A stretch of 44,970 bases of DNA from Gammaproteobacteria bacterium (GTDB taxonomy: Bacteria > Pseudomonadota > Gammaproteobacteria > Steroidobacterales > Rariloculaceae): positions 1 to 44,970 of the forward strand of contig JAJDWR010000038.1 in assembly GCA_022825505.1 (NCBI GenBank), read 5' to 3'. Position numbers and translations under genes: made by a program. This document shows positions 34,437 through 42,370 of this stretch, in pieces. A model generated the notes under the pieces. It did not search any database and was not told the origin of the DNA. It saw only the letters and a program-made list of their open reading frames with translations. Position 1 is the first letter of the stretch. Each line of letters starts with the position of its first letter.

Positions 34437-35489
34437 ATGGCGGAAAGAGACATCACGATTCCGGTCGGGCAGTTGAGAGCATTCACAGCCCGCAATTTCG
34501 AGGCCCTGGGTATGTCGCCCGAACACGCCGACCTCATGGCCGAACAGATTGCATGGGCGCACATACGGGGTTACCCGTGGTTGGGCGCCCGCAAGATCAT
34601 TCAATATGGCACGCGCGTCCTGAAAGGCGCGGCCGCGACCCACGGCAACCTTTCCCTCGTCACCGAGACCGACAGTCTCGCCGCATTCGATGCGGACAAT
34701 GCCTTCAGCCAGGTGATCGGCAAACGGGCCATGCTCACGGCCATCGGCAAGGCCCGCAACACGGGCGTCGGCACGGTGGTCGTTCGCAATAGTTCCAATG
34801 CGTCGGCACTGGGCTACTACGCTGAACTCGCCGCCCGGAAACGGGTCATCGGACTGGTCATCAACAATGCACCGCCTCTCATGGCACCGTGGGGAAGCCG
34901 CTCGAAGATTCTCGGCAACCAGGCGTTCGCCATCGGCTGCCCGGCCGGGAAGCGCGATCCGATCATTCTCGACACCGCGCTGTCGGAACTGACGCTGGTC
35001 GGCATTCACGCTTACCAGTTGCGCGGCGAACCGCTTCCTGAGGGCGTGGCGCTCGATGCCGACGGCCTGCCGACCACCGACCCGGCTGCCGCGCTGGACG
35101 GCATTCTGGTGCCGGCGGGCCGGCACAGGGGTTCCGGGCTTGCGATCATGTGGGAGATCCTGACCGGCGTGCTGGCCGGTGGGGACCGCTTCATGTCCGA
35201 TGTGACCATGCCGGACGTATTCGACAGGCCGCAGGGCACGAGCCTGTTCTTTCTGGCCATCGAGCCGCAGGCGGTGATGCCCCACGAGCAATTCGTCGCG
35301 CGGGTCGACGACCTGATCGAGCGCATCCATGCGTCGCGGCCCGCGGACGGGGTCGAGCGGGTCCGGGTCCCCGGCGAGGCGTCCGCCGAGCGCGCCAGGC
35401 AAGCCGAAGCAACCGGAGCGGTGCTGTCGGCGGATCTCTACGCCGACCTTGCACGCTTCGCCGCAAAAATCGGAGTCCGCTGGGAGTGA
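34437..35489 (+). CDS. Ldh2/YlbC-family NAD(P)H-dependent oxidoreductase with altered active site
   Basis: The 350-residue protein belongs to the malate/L-lactate dehydrogenase 2 family (YiaK, AllD, ComC group), which reduces 2-keto acids or oxidises 2-hydroxy acids. Family segments include AEQIAWAHIRGYPWLGARKI, GVGTVVVRNSSNASALGYYA, INNAPPLMAPWGSRSKILGN and PIILDTALSEL, ending with GLAIMWEILTGVLAGG. Two conserved histidines are missing. The R-G-x-x-S-H-G motif reads R-G-Y-P-W-L-G (L49 for the catalytic His), and the N-S-x-H-F-G motif reads N-S-S-N-A-S (N121). Either it has a different chemistry or it is a scaffold. It starts with an ATG at 34437 and its TGA overlaps the GTG start of the next gene. 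Confidence 0.88.
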   Translation: MAERDITIPVGQLRAFTARNFEALGMSPEHADLMAEQIAWAHIRGYPWLGARKIIQYGTRVLKGAAATHGNLSLVTETDSLAAFDADNAFSQVIGKRAMLTAIGKARNTGVGTVVVRNSSNASALGYYAELAARKRVIGLVINNAPPLMAPWGSRSKILGNQAFAIGCPAGKRDPIILDTALSELTLVGIHAYQLRGEPLPEGVALDADGLPTTDPAAALDGILVPAGRHRGSGLAIMWEILTGVLAGGDRFMSDVTMPDVFDRPQGTSLFFLAIEPQAVMPHEQFVARVDDLIERIHASRPADGVERVRVPGEASAERARQAEATGAVLSADLYADLARFAAKIGVRWE

Positions 35490-36829
35490 CTACGCTCACA
35501 CAGCGGCTCGCCCAATACATTTGCGACGAACGATTCGACCGGATCGATCCTGCGGCCGTCAAGCGCACCGGGCAGATCCTGGCCTACCACATCGGGCTCG
35601 CGTGCCGAGCCGTCAGAGACGAGCATCCCGAAGCGGGCAAGGCGGTGGCGCTCGCCCTGGACCTGAGCGAAGGCGGCGGCCACGCGACCCTTATCGGCCA
35701 GTCGCGCAAGGCTACCCTTGTCGACGCCGTGTTCGCAAACTGTTCGATGATGCGCGCCGTGGGACTCGATGACGTCATTTTTCCCTCCGGTATACACGCA
35801 GGCCTCATGACGTTGCCGGTGGCTCTCGGTATCGGGGAGCGCACCCACGCGTCCGGCGCCGATCTCATTACGGCCGTGGTCACCGGCTACGAGATCATGG
35901 GCAAGTTCGGGCAATTCACCTGGGGACTGGATCCGCCCCGTCGCCCGACCCAGCCGTTCGGGTCGTTCGGTTCCATCGCCACCGCCGGGAAGTTGCTGGG
36001 GTTGGATCACGAGCAGACCGTGGTTGCACTGGCCTATGCGGCGCATACCGCCATGGGGTTGGCGGAACACGACTCAGGCCCGGTGTCGCACTGGTACAGC
36101 CTCATCTGCCGGCACGCTGTCACCAGCGCGTATTCGGCGCGCGCGGGCGCCTGGGGTTCGCCCACGGTGATCGAAGGCAGGTACGGATTCGCCGATACCT
36201 TTCTCGGTTCCGGCCCTGTTGACGGAGATGCCATCGCCGATTCGCTCGGACGCGACTACGCCGTCATGGAGTCCTGCGAGAAGCGTTATCCGGGCACGGC
36301 GCTCAACCAGATACCGATCGAGCTGATGCGCTCGATGGTAGTCGATCAGGGTCTTCGGGCCCGCGACGTGAGTCGCATACGCATTACGTTTCCCAAGGAA
36401 AGGCGGCGATTCTCCGCCGGTCACGAACTGGGCCCGTTCGCCAATCCGGGCCTGGCGGCTTCGTCATTCGCCTTCCAGTGCGCCATGCTGCTACTGGACG
36501 GGGAACAGGATCCGTCGCGGTACGATGATTTCGCCGACCCGGAGATCCGGCGCGCGATTGCGGCCATGTCGGTGGATTTTGTCCCGGACAAGCCGATACG
36601 CTATACCCGGATCGAAGTCGAAACCCGCTGGGGCGCCCGATTGGTACGCGAGGGGGACAAATTCAGGTTCGCGCCGGATCAGACGCGAATCGTGCTGGAG
36701 CGGGATGCGGCCGGCGTTCTGCCAGACGCCCGAATAGAACGGCTGATCGAGTTGCTGGACGACCTTGAGAACGTGGCGGATGTGGCGGATCTCACGGACT
36801 GTCTTTCCCCCGATCCCGCCCGAAACTGA
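35486..36829 (+). CDS. MmgE/PrpD family protein (paralogue 3)
   Basis: The 447-residue protein starts with a GTG at 35486 that overlaps the previous TGA (GTGA), so it is translationally coupled to the Ldh2-type gene. The longer open frame upstream is only a shadow of that gene. The start MTTLTQRLAQYICDERFDRI is homologous to paralogue 1. Other shared segments are LDDVIFPSGIHAGLMTLPVA, GYEIMGKFGQFTWGLDPPRR, GAWGSPTVIEGRYGFADTF and CEKRYPGTALNQIPIELMRS. The canonical second His and the K and C-x-x-x-H positions deviate in the same way as in the other two. It lies 12 bases before the dihydroorotase-like paralogue 2, mirroring the pairing of these two families on the left side of the cluster. Substrate unknown. 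Confidence 0.88.
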   Translation: MTTLTQRLAQYICDERFDRIDPAAVKRTGQILAYHIGLACRAVRDEHPEAGKAVALALDLSEGGGHATLIGQSRKATLVDAVFANCSMMRAVGLDDVIFPSGIHAGLMTLPVALGIGERTHASGADLITAVVTGYEIMGKFGQFTWGLDPPRRPTQPFGSFGSIATAGKLLGLDHEQTVVALAYAAHTAMGLAEHDSGPVSHWYSLICRHAVTSAYSARAGAWGSPTVIEGRYGFADTFLGSGPVDGDAIADSLGRDYAVMESCEKRYPGTALNQIPIELMRSMVVDQGLRARDVSRIRITFPKERRRFSAGHELGPFANPGLAASSFAFQCAMLLLDGEQDPSRYDDFADPEIRRAIAAMSVDFVPDKPIRYTRIEVETRWGARLVREGDKFRFAPDQTRIVLERDAAGVLPDARIERLIELLDDLENVADVADLTDCLSPDPARN

Positions 36830-36841
36830 CGAGGAGTCTCC

Positions 36842-38149
36842 GTGAGCTTGATGATTTGTGGACGCACCTACTTCGATGGCGCGGTAAGCGACCGCGCCGT
36901 GCTGATCGAGAACGGGCGCATCGCGGCGATACTGGATGAGGACGACGGTTCCGCGGAAGCGCGCGTCGAACTGGGCGAGCGGGAGATCCTGCTGCCGTCG
37001 GCCATCGATCTGCAATGCGCGCTGCGGGACTGGGGCGAATCAGAACGCGAGACGGTGGAGACGTGCACCCGGGCGGCCCTGGCCGGCGGCGTCACGGTTG
37101 TCGGCGATCAGTCCAACACTGTGCCGCGCATCGATTCGGTCGAGCTGGTGCGCAGGCGCGCCGGTGACGTGGCCGGCAAGGCGTGGTGCGACTTCGGCAT
37201 CGCCGGTCACCCGCCGGTGAATCCGCCGGACCTCGACGGTTACCGGGAGGCCGGCGCGTTTTCAGTGCAATTCTGGCCCTGGGATCAGCGGCCCTGGCGT
37301 TATCCGCGCGATACCGATGACAGCCAGGCGTACTTCAGGCGTTGCGCAGAACTTGGACTCAAGGGGCTGATCGTCGTGGATGAGCTCGCGTTCCAGGGAA
37401 CGGCGTTGGAAGAGGATGGCGAGCGTTACGCGCTGCAGGCTCTCTTGCGGCGCCTGGATCCGGCATTCCATGCGCGGGTCTCGGTGACGCGCCCCGATAG
37501 CGTCGAGACCCTGCTCGGGCACCGTGACCGCCTGCCGAACATGCGCATCCAGGTGCCCCATCATTCGCTGTTCGTCGACAGGCAACGGGCGCACAAGAAG
37601 ATTGGCTCGGCGGCCTTTCACGTGCCGCCATTGCGTCCGGCCGAGGAAGTGGAGCGGATGCAGCAACTCGCCATGGACGGCAAGATCGACGTGGTCGTTT
37701 CGTTCCATGCGCCGCATCGGTTGCCCGACAAGTACAGCACCGAACCGATTCCCGGCGAGTTCACTCCCAAGGCCGGTTATTCGGCAGTCGAGGTGGCGTA
37801 CATGTACACGTTGACGAAACTGGGCATCGAGACGGGCTGCCGCTGCTATTGCTCCGGCCCTGCCGGGCACCTGGGGCTTGACGCGGGTGAGATCAGGATC
37901 GGCAACGAGGCAAACCTTGTCATCGTCGAGGAAGACGAGGGCCTGCGCGAACAGAATATCCACGTCACGGGCAGCGCCGGCAAGGGCGTCTGGAAGGTCG
38001 ATCCTTCAAAGTGGCGCACCCTGGCGAAAGTCACGCCATTCGTGGGCGAGCGCCTGAAGTACCGCGTGTCGAAAACGTATCTGCGTGGCCGGGAAGTCTT
38101 CGACAGCGCAGGTGACCGGTTCACGCGCGGCGACGTCCGGGCGCTCTAG
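36842..38149 (+). CDS. Dihydroorotase-like amidohydrolase lacking the metal centre (paralogue 2)
   Basis: The 435-residue dihydroorotase-family protein starts at a GTG at 36842 with GAGGAG just upstream. It aligns without gaps to the protein at 20751 across residues 1-300; over residues 51-100 I count 30 identities in 50. The canonical H-x-H is Q58/A60 (IDLQCALRDW), the carboxylated Lys position is Q143, and the Asp before H-A-P-H is F288. Retained features are ETVETCTRAALAGGVTVV, QVPHHSLFVD, FHAPHR and the C-terminal IRIGNEANLVIVEEDEG. Two paralogues with matching losses but strongly conserved surroundings argue for selection and against decay. It would normally act on a cyclic amide; that activity is doubtful here. 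Confidence 0.87.
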   Translation: MSLMICGRTYFDGAVSDRAVLIENGRIAAILDEDDGSAEARVELGEREILLPSAIDLQCALRDWGESERETVETCTRAALAGGVTVVGDQSNTVPRIDSVELVRRRAGDVAGKAWCDFGIAGHPPVNPPDLDGYREAGAFSVQFWPWDQRPWRYPRDTDDSQAYFRRCAELGLKGLIVVDELAFQGTALEEDGERYALQALLRRLDPAFHARVSVTRPDSVETLLGHRDRLPNMRIQVPHHSLFVDRQRAHKKIGSAAFHVPPLRPAEEVERMQQLAMDGKIDVVVSFHAPHRLPDKYSTEPIPGEFTPKAGYSAVEVAYMYTLTKLGIETGCRCYCSGPAGHLGLDAGEIRIGNEANLVIVEEDEGLREQNIHVTGSAGKGVWKVDPSKWRTLAKVTPFVGERLKYRVSKTYLRGREVFDSAGDRFTRGDVRAL

Positions 38150-38261
38150 TTGCAGATGATGGCGCGGTCGGCGTAACCGGCATGGGGGAGCATGTTTGCA
38201 CCGATTGCCGCTTTTCTAACGCGCAGGCCCGGGCGGAGGGTCGAAAAGCAGGGTACTCGTA

Positions 38262-38567
38262 ATGAAGAAAGGTTATTTCGTGGCCAAGGTCGATGTCACC
38301 GATCGGGAAGGCTATGCGCAGTATCTCGAGGCGGGTGCGGGATTGGTAGATTCAGCCGGCGGCTGCAAACTGGTGGTGCCGCACAGCCGGCACGAATTGG
38401 TCGAAGGCGATTGGGACCCCGAGCGCTTCGTGGTGATCGAATTTCCCAGCTATGAAGCGCTCAGGAAGTGGTATTTCTCCGATGCCTACACCGCGGCGCG
38501 CAAACACCGGATTCGCTCATCCGAATCCTGGGTGATGCTGGTCGAGGGCGCCGAAGGCGACGATTGA
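38262..38567 (+). CDS. DUF1330 family protein
   Basis: This small 101-residue dimeric alpha-beta barrel protein of the DUF1330 family opens with KKGYFVAKVDVTDREGYAQY. It has the central segment DPERFVVIEFPSYEALRKWY and SDAYTAARKHRIRSSESW, where the AxxxR pattern is typical. The family has the ferredoxin-like fold of small cofactor-free enzymes and monooxygenases; no reaction is established for it. The gene follows a 112-base gap after the dihydroorotase-like gene and its TGA shares one base with the ATG of the next permease gene, so the pair is coupled. It could act on a reactive pathway intermediate, but this is a guess from size and context. Confidence 0.88.
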   Translation: MKKGYFVAKVDVTDREGYAQYLEAGAGLVDSAGGCKLVVPHSRHELVEGDWDPERFVVIEFPSYEALRKWYFSDAYTAARKHRIRSSESWVMLVEGAEGDD

Positions 38568-39301
38568 TGCCGGCCTTCCTCGCCATCGATCAGGCAACGT
38601 TTCTGCTTGCCTTCGCCGTCGTCGCGGTGGCGGCCATTCCACAGTCGTTGACGGGGATGGGATTCGGCTTGCTCGCCGCGTCCCTGCTGCTGCTGGTCGA
38701 TCCGACCCTGGTGCCGGCGACGGTCATCGTCATGGGCAGCCTGGTCGCGGCAGCCAACGCCCTCGGCCATCGGGCGAGCGTCAACGGCCGGGAACTCGGG
38801 ACGGCCCTGGCGGGCAGGGCGCTCGGCATCGGCTGCGCTTTCGGGGTGCTGGGGTTCATCAACGACCGCGACACGTTTTCGCTGCTGGTCGCGATCGTCA
38901 TCCTGTTCGCCATCGTTCTGAGTCTCGTCAACATGGCTCCGCGCAAGACGCCGCGGTCGATCTTCGCCGCCGGAGTCGTCTCGGGGGTGACCGGGACCAT
39001 CACCTCGGTCGGTGCGCCGCCGATGGGCGTTGTCTACCAGCATTCCCGCCGACGGGAGACCAGTGCGACCCTGAACGCCTATTTCGCCATCGGCGGACTC
39101 GTTTCTGCGATCGTCGTGTGGTACCACGGCTGGCTCGGCTGGCGCGACATCTGGCTGGCGCTGGCGCTGCTTCCCGCCCTGGCCGCCGGTACCTGGGCTT
39201 CGCGGCTGCTGCGCGGCTACGCCGACCGGCAATTCAGGCCCGCCGTGCTTCTGATCTGCACCGCCAGCGCCGGCGCGGTCATCTGGCGGGTCCTGGCCTG
39301 A
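38567..39301 (+). CDS. TauE/SafE family permease
   Basis: The 244-residue membrane protein has about seven to eight helices. It has the two-fold family pattern of TauE/SafE: LTGMGFGLLAASLLLLVDPT in the first repeat and SGVTGTITSVGAPPMGVVYQ in the second. Family members export sulfite, sulfoacetate or other small anions, and many are uncharacterised. The ATG at 38567 overlaps the DUF1330 stop by one base. This is the last plus-strand gene of the cluster and converges on a sulfatase gene, with ten bases between the stops. Together with ChrA it gives the cluster two possible anion exporters, which would suit a pathway that releases an inorganic or organic anion. Confidence 0.85.
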   Translation: MPAFLAIDQATFLLAFAVVAVAAIPQSLTGMGFGLLAASLLLLVDPTLVPATVIVMGSLVAAANALGHRASVNGRELGTALAGRALGIGCAFGVLGFINDRDTFSLLVAIVILFAIVLSLVNMAPRKTPRSIFAAGVVSGVTGTITSVGAPPMGVVYQHSRRRETSATLNAYFAIGGLVSAIVVWYHGWLGWRDIWLALALLPALAAGTWASRLLRGYADRQFRPAVLLICTASAGAVIWRVLA

Positions 39302-39311
39302 GGGAACGCCC

Positions 39312-40673
39312 CTACGGGCCCCGGTCCGCACCGTCGACGGACTGTTCTCCCCAGTTCGGGCTATTGGGGTGTTGCCCGATGACGGCGCGCAGCCGCTCGA
39401 AGGCTTGCCGCGCGCTCGGCCTCAAGCCCCCCGAGGTGGAGATCGCCCGAGTTTCCTCGGGGTCCCACCTGATGTCGTAGAAACGCCCATCGGAGTACAG
39501 CTTCCAGTCCGTGTCGAACACGTAGCGGCTGCCCGCATATCGATAACGCTGACCCGGCGGGCCCCACTTGGGATCGTAGTGGATAAAGATCGCGTCGCGC
39601 TGGAAACCGGCCTCGCCGCGAAACTTCGGAACCAGACTGTGGCCGTCGAGCGTGTACCTGCCGGTATCCTCGACCGCGGCCAACTCGAGCAGGGTCGGAA
39701 AGACATCGGTGAAGTCGATCAGATCGGCATTCGAGCGGCCTTGCAGGGCGGGACCGCCCCAGGCGATGAACGGCACATGGGTGCCGCGCTGCAGCGTCGA
39801 CCCCTTGCCGCCGGGCAACGGAGCGCCGCGGTAGCGGTTGACGAGGCTTGAGTCGGTGCCGTTGTCGGCGGTGAAGATGATGACCGTCTGCTCGGCGATG
39901 CCGAGTTCGGCGACCCTTGCGCGCACGCTGCCGACGAGTTTGTCCATGTAGGCGACCATGGCGGCGAACCGGTCCTGCGCGGAGTCCGACCGGGGTGCAT
40001 CCGGGGTGGGCACGAACGGCACGTGCGGCAGCAGCATGGGGTAGTAGACGAAGAACGGGCCGGTTCGGTGGGCTTCGATGAATTCGAGTATGCGGCGGTT
40101 GTACAGGTCGGGGCTGAATACGTCCTCGTCGTAACCCACCTGATCGGCATCGTCGCGGATCGAGGGCCACCAGTAGACGTAGTCGGAGGTGTTGGCGCGG
40201 TCCGGGTCCGGCCAGCCGACGAAATGCTCGTCGAACCCCGCATCTTCCGGCAGCAGGCCCCGGTAGATGCCCGGTTCGTCGGTGGCGAGCGCCAACTGCC
40301 ATTTTCCGGCGATCAGGGTGCGGTAACCTGCCGCCTGAAGCGCGTGCCCGAACGTGGTGACTTCGGGGCGCAGGTAGGCGAACCGCTCATAGTTCCGGTA
40401 ATTGTGCTGCCCCGTCATGATCTTGACCCGAGACGGAGTACAAAGCGGTTGCGAGTGCGCGTTGTCGAATCGAACGCCCTCGGCCGCGAGGCGGTTGATC
40501 TCCGGGGTCGCATGGGAGTTGCCGCCGTAGGTGGCGATCGTTTCCACACCGGCATCGTCCGCCATGATCAACACGATATTGTATTGACGGCGTTCCTGGG
40601 CCGCTGCCTGGAGTCCGGCAAGCAGCAGCAGAAGGAACGCCAGGAACCGCCGTGCCCGCGCGTCAGACAGCAT
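39312..40673 (-). CDS. Sulfatase (type I, formylglycine-dependent)
   Basis: The 453-residue exported sulfatase has a signal peptide (about 1-26, FLAFLLLLLAGLQAAAQ). It has the metal-binding start NIVLIMADDAGVETIATYGG and the activation motif PLCTPSR with the formylglycine Cys at about 78. Other segments are HNYRNYERF, LIAGKWQLA, PHVPFVPTPDAP and FTADNGTDSS. It is closest in the window to domain 1 of the sulfatase fusion, with which it shares QPLCTPSRV and HNYRNYE. The gene overlaps the GMC oxidoreductase by 11 bases, so it is the third gene of the operon that starts at 42937. The reaction is hydrolysis of a sulfate ester; the substrate is unknown. The C-terminus is typical and complete. Confidence 0.93.
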   Translation of the reverse strand: MLSDARARRFLAFLLLLLAGLQAAAQERRQYNIVLIMADDAGVETIATYGGNSHATPEINRLAAEGVRFDNAHSQPLCTPSRVKIMTGQHNYRNYERFAYLRPEVTTFGHALQAAGYRTLIAGKWQLALATDEPGIYRGLLPEDAGFDEHFVGWPDPDRANTSDYVYWWPSIRDDADQVGYDEDVFSPDLYNRRILEFIEAHRTGPFFVYYPMLLPHVPFVPTPDAPRSDSAQDRFAAMVAYMDKLVGSVRARVAELGIAEQTVIIFTADNGTDSSLVNRYRGAPLPGGKGSTLQRGTHVPFIAWGGPALQGRSNADLIDFTDVFPTLLELAAVEDTGRYTLDGHSLVPKFRGEAGFQRDAIFIHYDPKWGPPGQRYRYAGSRYVFDTDWKLYSDGRFYDIRWDPEETRAISTSGGLRPSARQAFERLRAVIGQHPNSPNWGEQSVDGADRGP

Positions 40674-42354
40674 CGTTACTCACCAGATCGACAGCGTGAT
40701 TGGCGGCCCGGGCAGTCATTGCCATCAACGTCAGGGTCGGGTTCACGCAACTGCCGGAGGACATTGCCGCGCCATCGGTGACAAACACGTTCGGCGCCAC
40801 GTGGAGTTGATTCCAGCGATTGACGACGGATTGCGCGGGATCGTCGCCCATGCAGGCGCCGCCCATCTCGTGAATGGCACGTCCCGGCGCACCGAGTACG
40901 TCTTCGGAGACAATTTCGGTCGCGCCCGCGCCCCGGAGCATCGCGACACTCTGTCGCGCGATATCGGCCCCCATGCGGGCCTCGTTCTGGCCCCATTGCA
41001 CATCGAACCGAACCTGGGGGATACCGAATCGATCGACGGCGGTCTCCGACAAGAGCACGCGGTTACCGGGGTCCGGCAGCACTTCGCCGAAACCGAGCAT
41101 GTAGATCTGCCACGGACCCGGTACGCGCAGCCGCTGCTTGAGTTCGGCGCCGAATCCCGCGCCGCTTTCGGGCGCCAAACGCCGCGCCGCGCCCTGGTAA
41201 CCGTAGCCGCGCACGAAGTCCTGCATGGATTCGCGTTCGGACAGGTTACGGAAGCGGGGAATGTAGAAGCCGTTGGGCCGGCGGCCGTACTCGACGAATT
41301 GCTCGAACTGCCCGCGGAACGTACCGAAGGCCCGAACGCCGTAGACGTGATCCACGATGTACCGCCCGAGTACGTCATGGGTGTTGCCCAAGCCGTTGGG
41401 CATGGCCTCGCTTCTGGAGTTGAGCAGTATCTGGTTGCTGGCGATGCAGGATGCGCAAAGAAATACGACCCGGGCGCGATAGACTGACCGCACGCCGGTA
41501 TGCGCGTCGATGACCTGCACGCCGGTCACCCGTTGCTGCGCCGCGTCGTATTCGAGCGATTCGACGACGCTGTCGCCCTTCAGGGTGAGATTGCCAGTGG
41601 CCCGGGCCATGGGCAGGGTGACGGCCTGGGTGGAGAAATAGGCGCCGTAGGAGCAGCCGCGATGGCACTGGTTGCGGAACTGGCAGCGGACACGGCCCTG
41701 CTCCGGCATGTCCAGCGTGAGGTTGGCGACGCGACCGATCGTGAGGACCCGGTCATCGAAGTCGCGTGCCAGCACTTCGCGGAACCGCTGTTCGACGATA
41801 TTGAGCGGCATGGGAGGCTGAAAATCGCTGTCAGGGAGTTCCTCCAGGCCAAGTGCCTCGCCGCTGATGCCGACGATCCCTTCGACATGCCTGTACCAGG
41901 GTTCGATATCGTCGTAGCGAATCGGCCAGTCGACGCCGTGACCGTCCGCCCGGTTGGACTCGAAATCCTGCCGTGACCACCGGTAGCACTGGCGTCCCCA
42001 GACCAGCGACTTGCCGCCGACCACTCCGGGGCGTATCCAGGTGAACGGCTTGCTCTCGTCGTAAACGTAGGGCTGTTCGTCATCCGACGCGTAGAACGGA
42101 TAGTTTTCCGGACGAGCCGTCGGTGACAGGCTGTAATCTGCCTGTTTGCCGGGCGGCCATCGGTTCCGGAAAGGCAATTCGTGCGCACCGCGGCCCTCTG
42201 TCGGGTAGTCCTGCCGGTGTTCGACCGATCCGCCGCGATCGAGCATGAGCGTCTTCAGGCCGTTCTCGCACAGTTCCTTTGCGGCCCAGCCCCCGGTCGC
42301 GCCGGAGCCGATGACGATCGCATCGAACTCCGTGCTTTGCGGTGGCCTGTCCAC
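40663..42354 (-). CDS. GMC-family FAD oxidoreductase
   Basis: The 563-residue flavoprotein has the N-terminal dinucleotide motif IVIGSGATGGWAAKEL, the segment RPGVVGGKSLVWGRQCYRWS and a cysteine-containing segment FRNQCHRGCSYGAYF. The C-terminal active-site region reads AIHEMGGACMGDDPAQSVVN followed by NVFVTDGAAMSSGSCVNPTL (the GMC_C His and Asn). It resembles the large subunit of gluconate-2-dehydrogenase-type and sugar C3-dehydrogenase enzymes, which work with the small subunit-3 protein encoded directly upstream. Oxidation of a sugar to a 3-keto sugar would connect well with the DUF1080 proteins, some of which cleave 3-keto glycosides. The start is a GTG at 42352-42354. It overlaps the downstream sulfatase gene. 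Confidence 0.92.
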   Translation of the reverse strand: MDRPPQSTEFDAIVIGSGATGGWAAKELCENGLKTLMLDRGGSVEHRQDYPTEGRGAHELPFRNRWPPGKQADYSLSPTARPENYPFYASDDEQPYVYDESKPFTWIRPGVVGGKSLVWGRQCYRWSRQDFESNRADGHGVDWPIRYDDIEPWYRHVEGIVGISGEALGLEELPDSDFQPPMPLNIVEQRFREVLARDFDDRVLTIGRVANLTLDMPEQGRVRCQFRNQCHRGCSYGAYFSTQAVTLPMARATGNLTLKGDSVVESLEYDAAQQRVTGVQVIDAHTGVRSVYRARVVFLCASCIASNQILLNSRSEAMPNGLGNTHDVLGRYIVDHVYGVRAFGTFRGQFEQFVEYGRRPNGFYIPRFRNLSERESMQDFVRGYGYQGAARRLAPESGAGFGAELKQRLRVPGPWQIYMLGFGEVLPDPGNRVLLSETAVDRFGIPQVRFDVQWGQNEARMGADIARQSVAMLRGAGATEIVSEDVLGAPGRAIHEMGGACMGDDPAQSVVNRWNQLHVAPNVFVTDGAAMSSGSCVNPTLTLMAMTARAANHAVDLVSNDAV

Positions 42355-42370
42355 TGTCCGGAGTTGCCGC

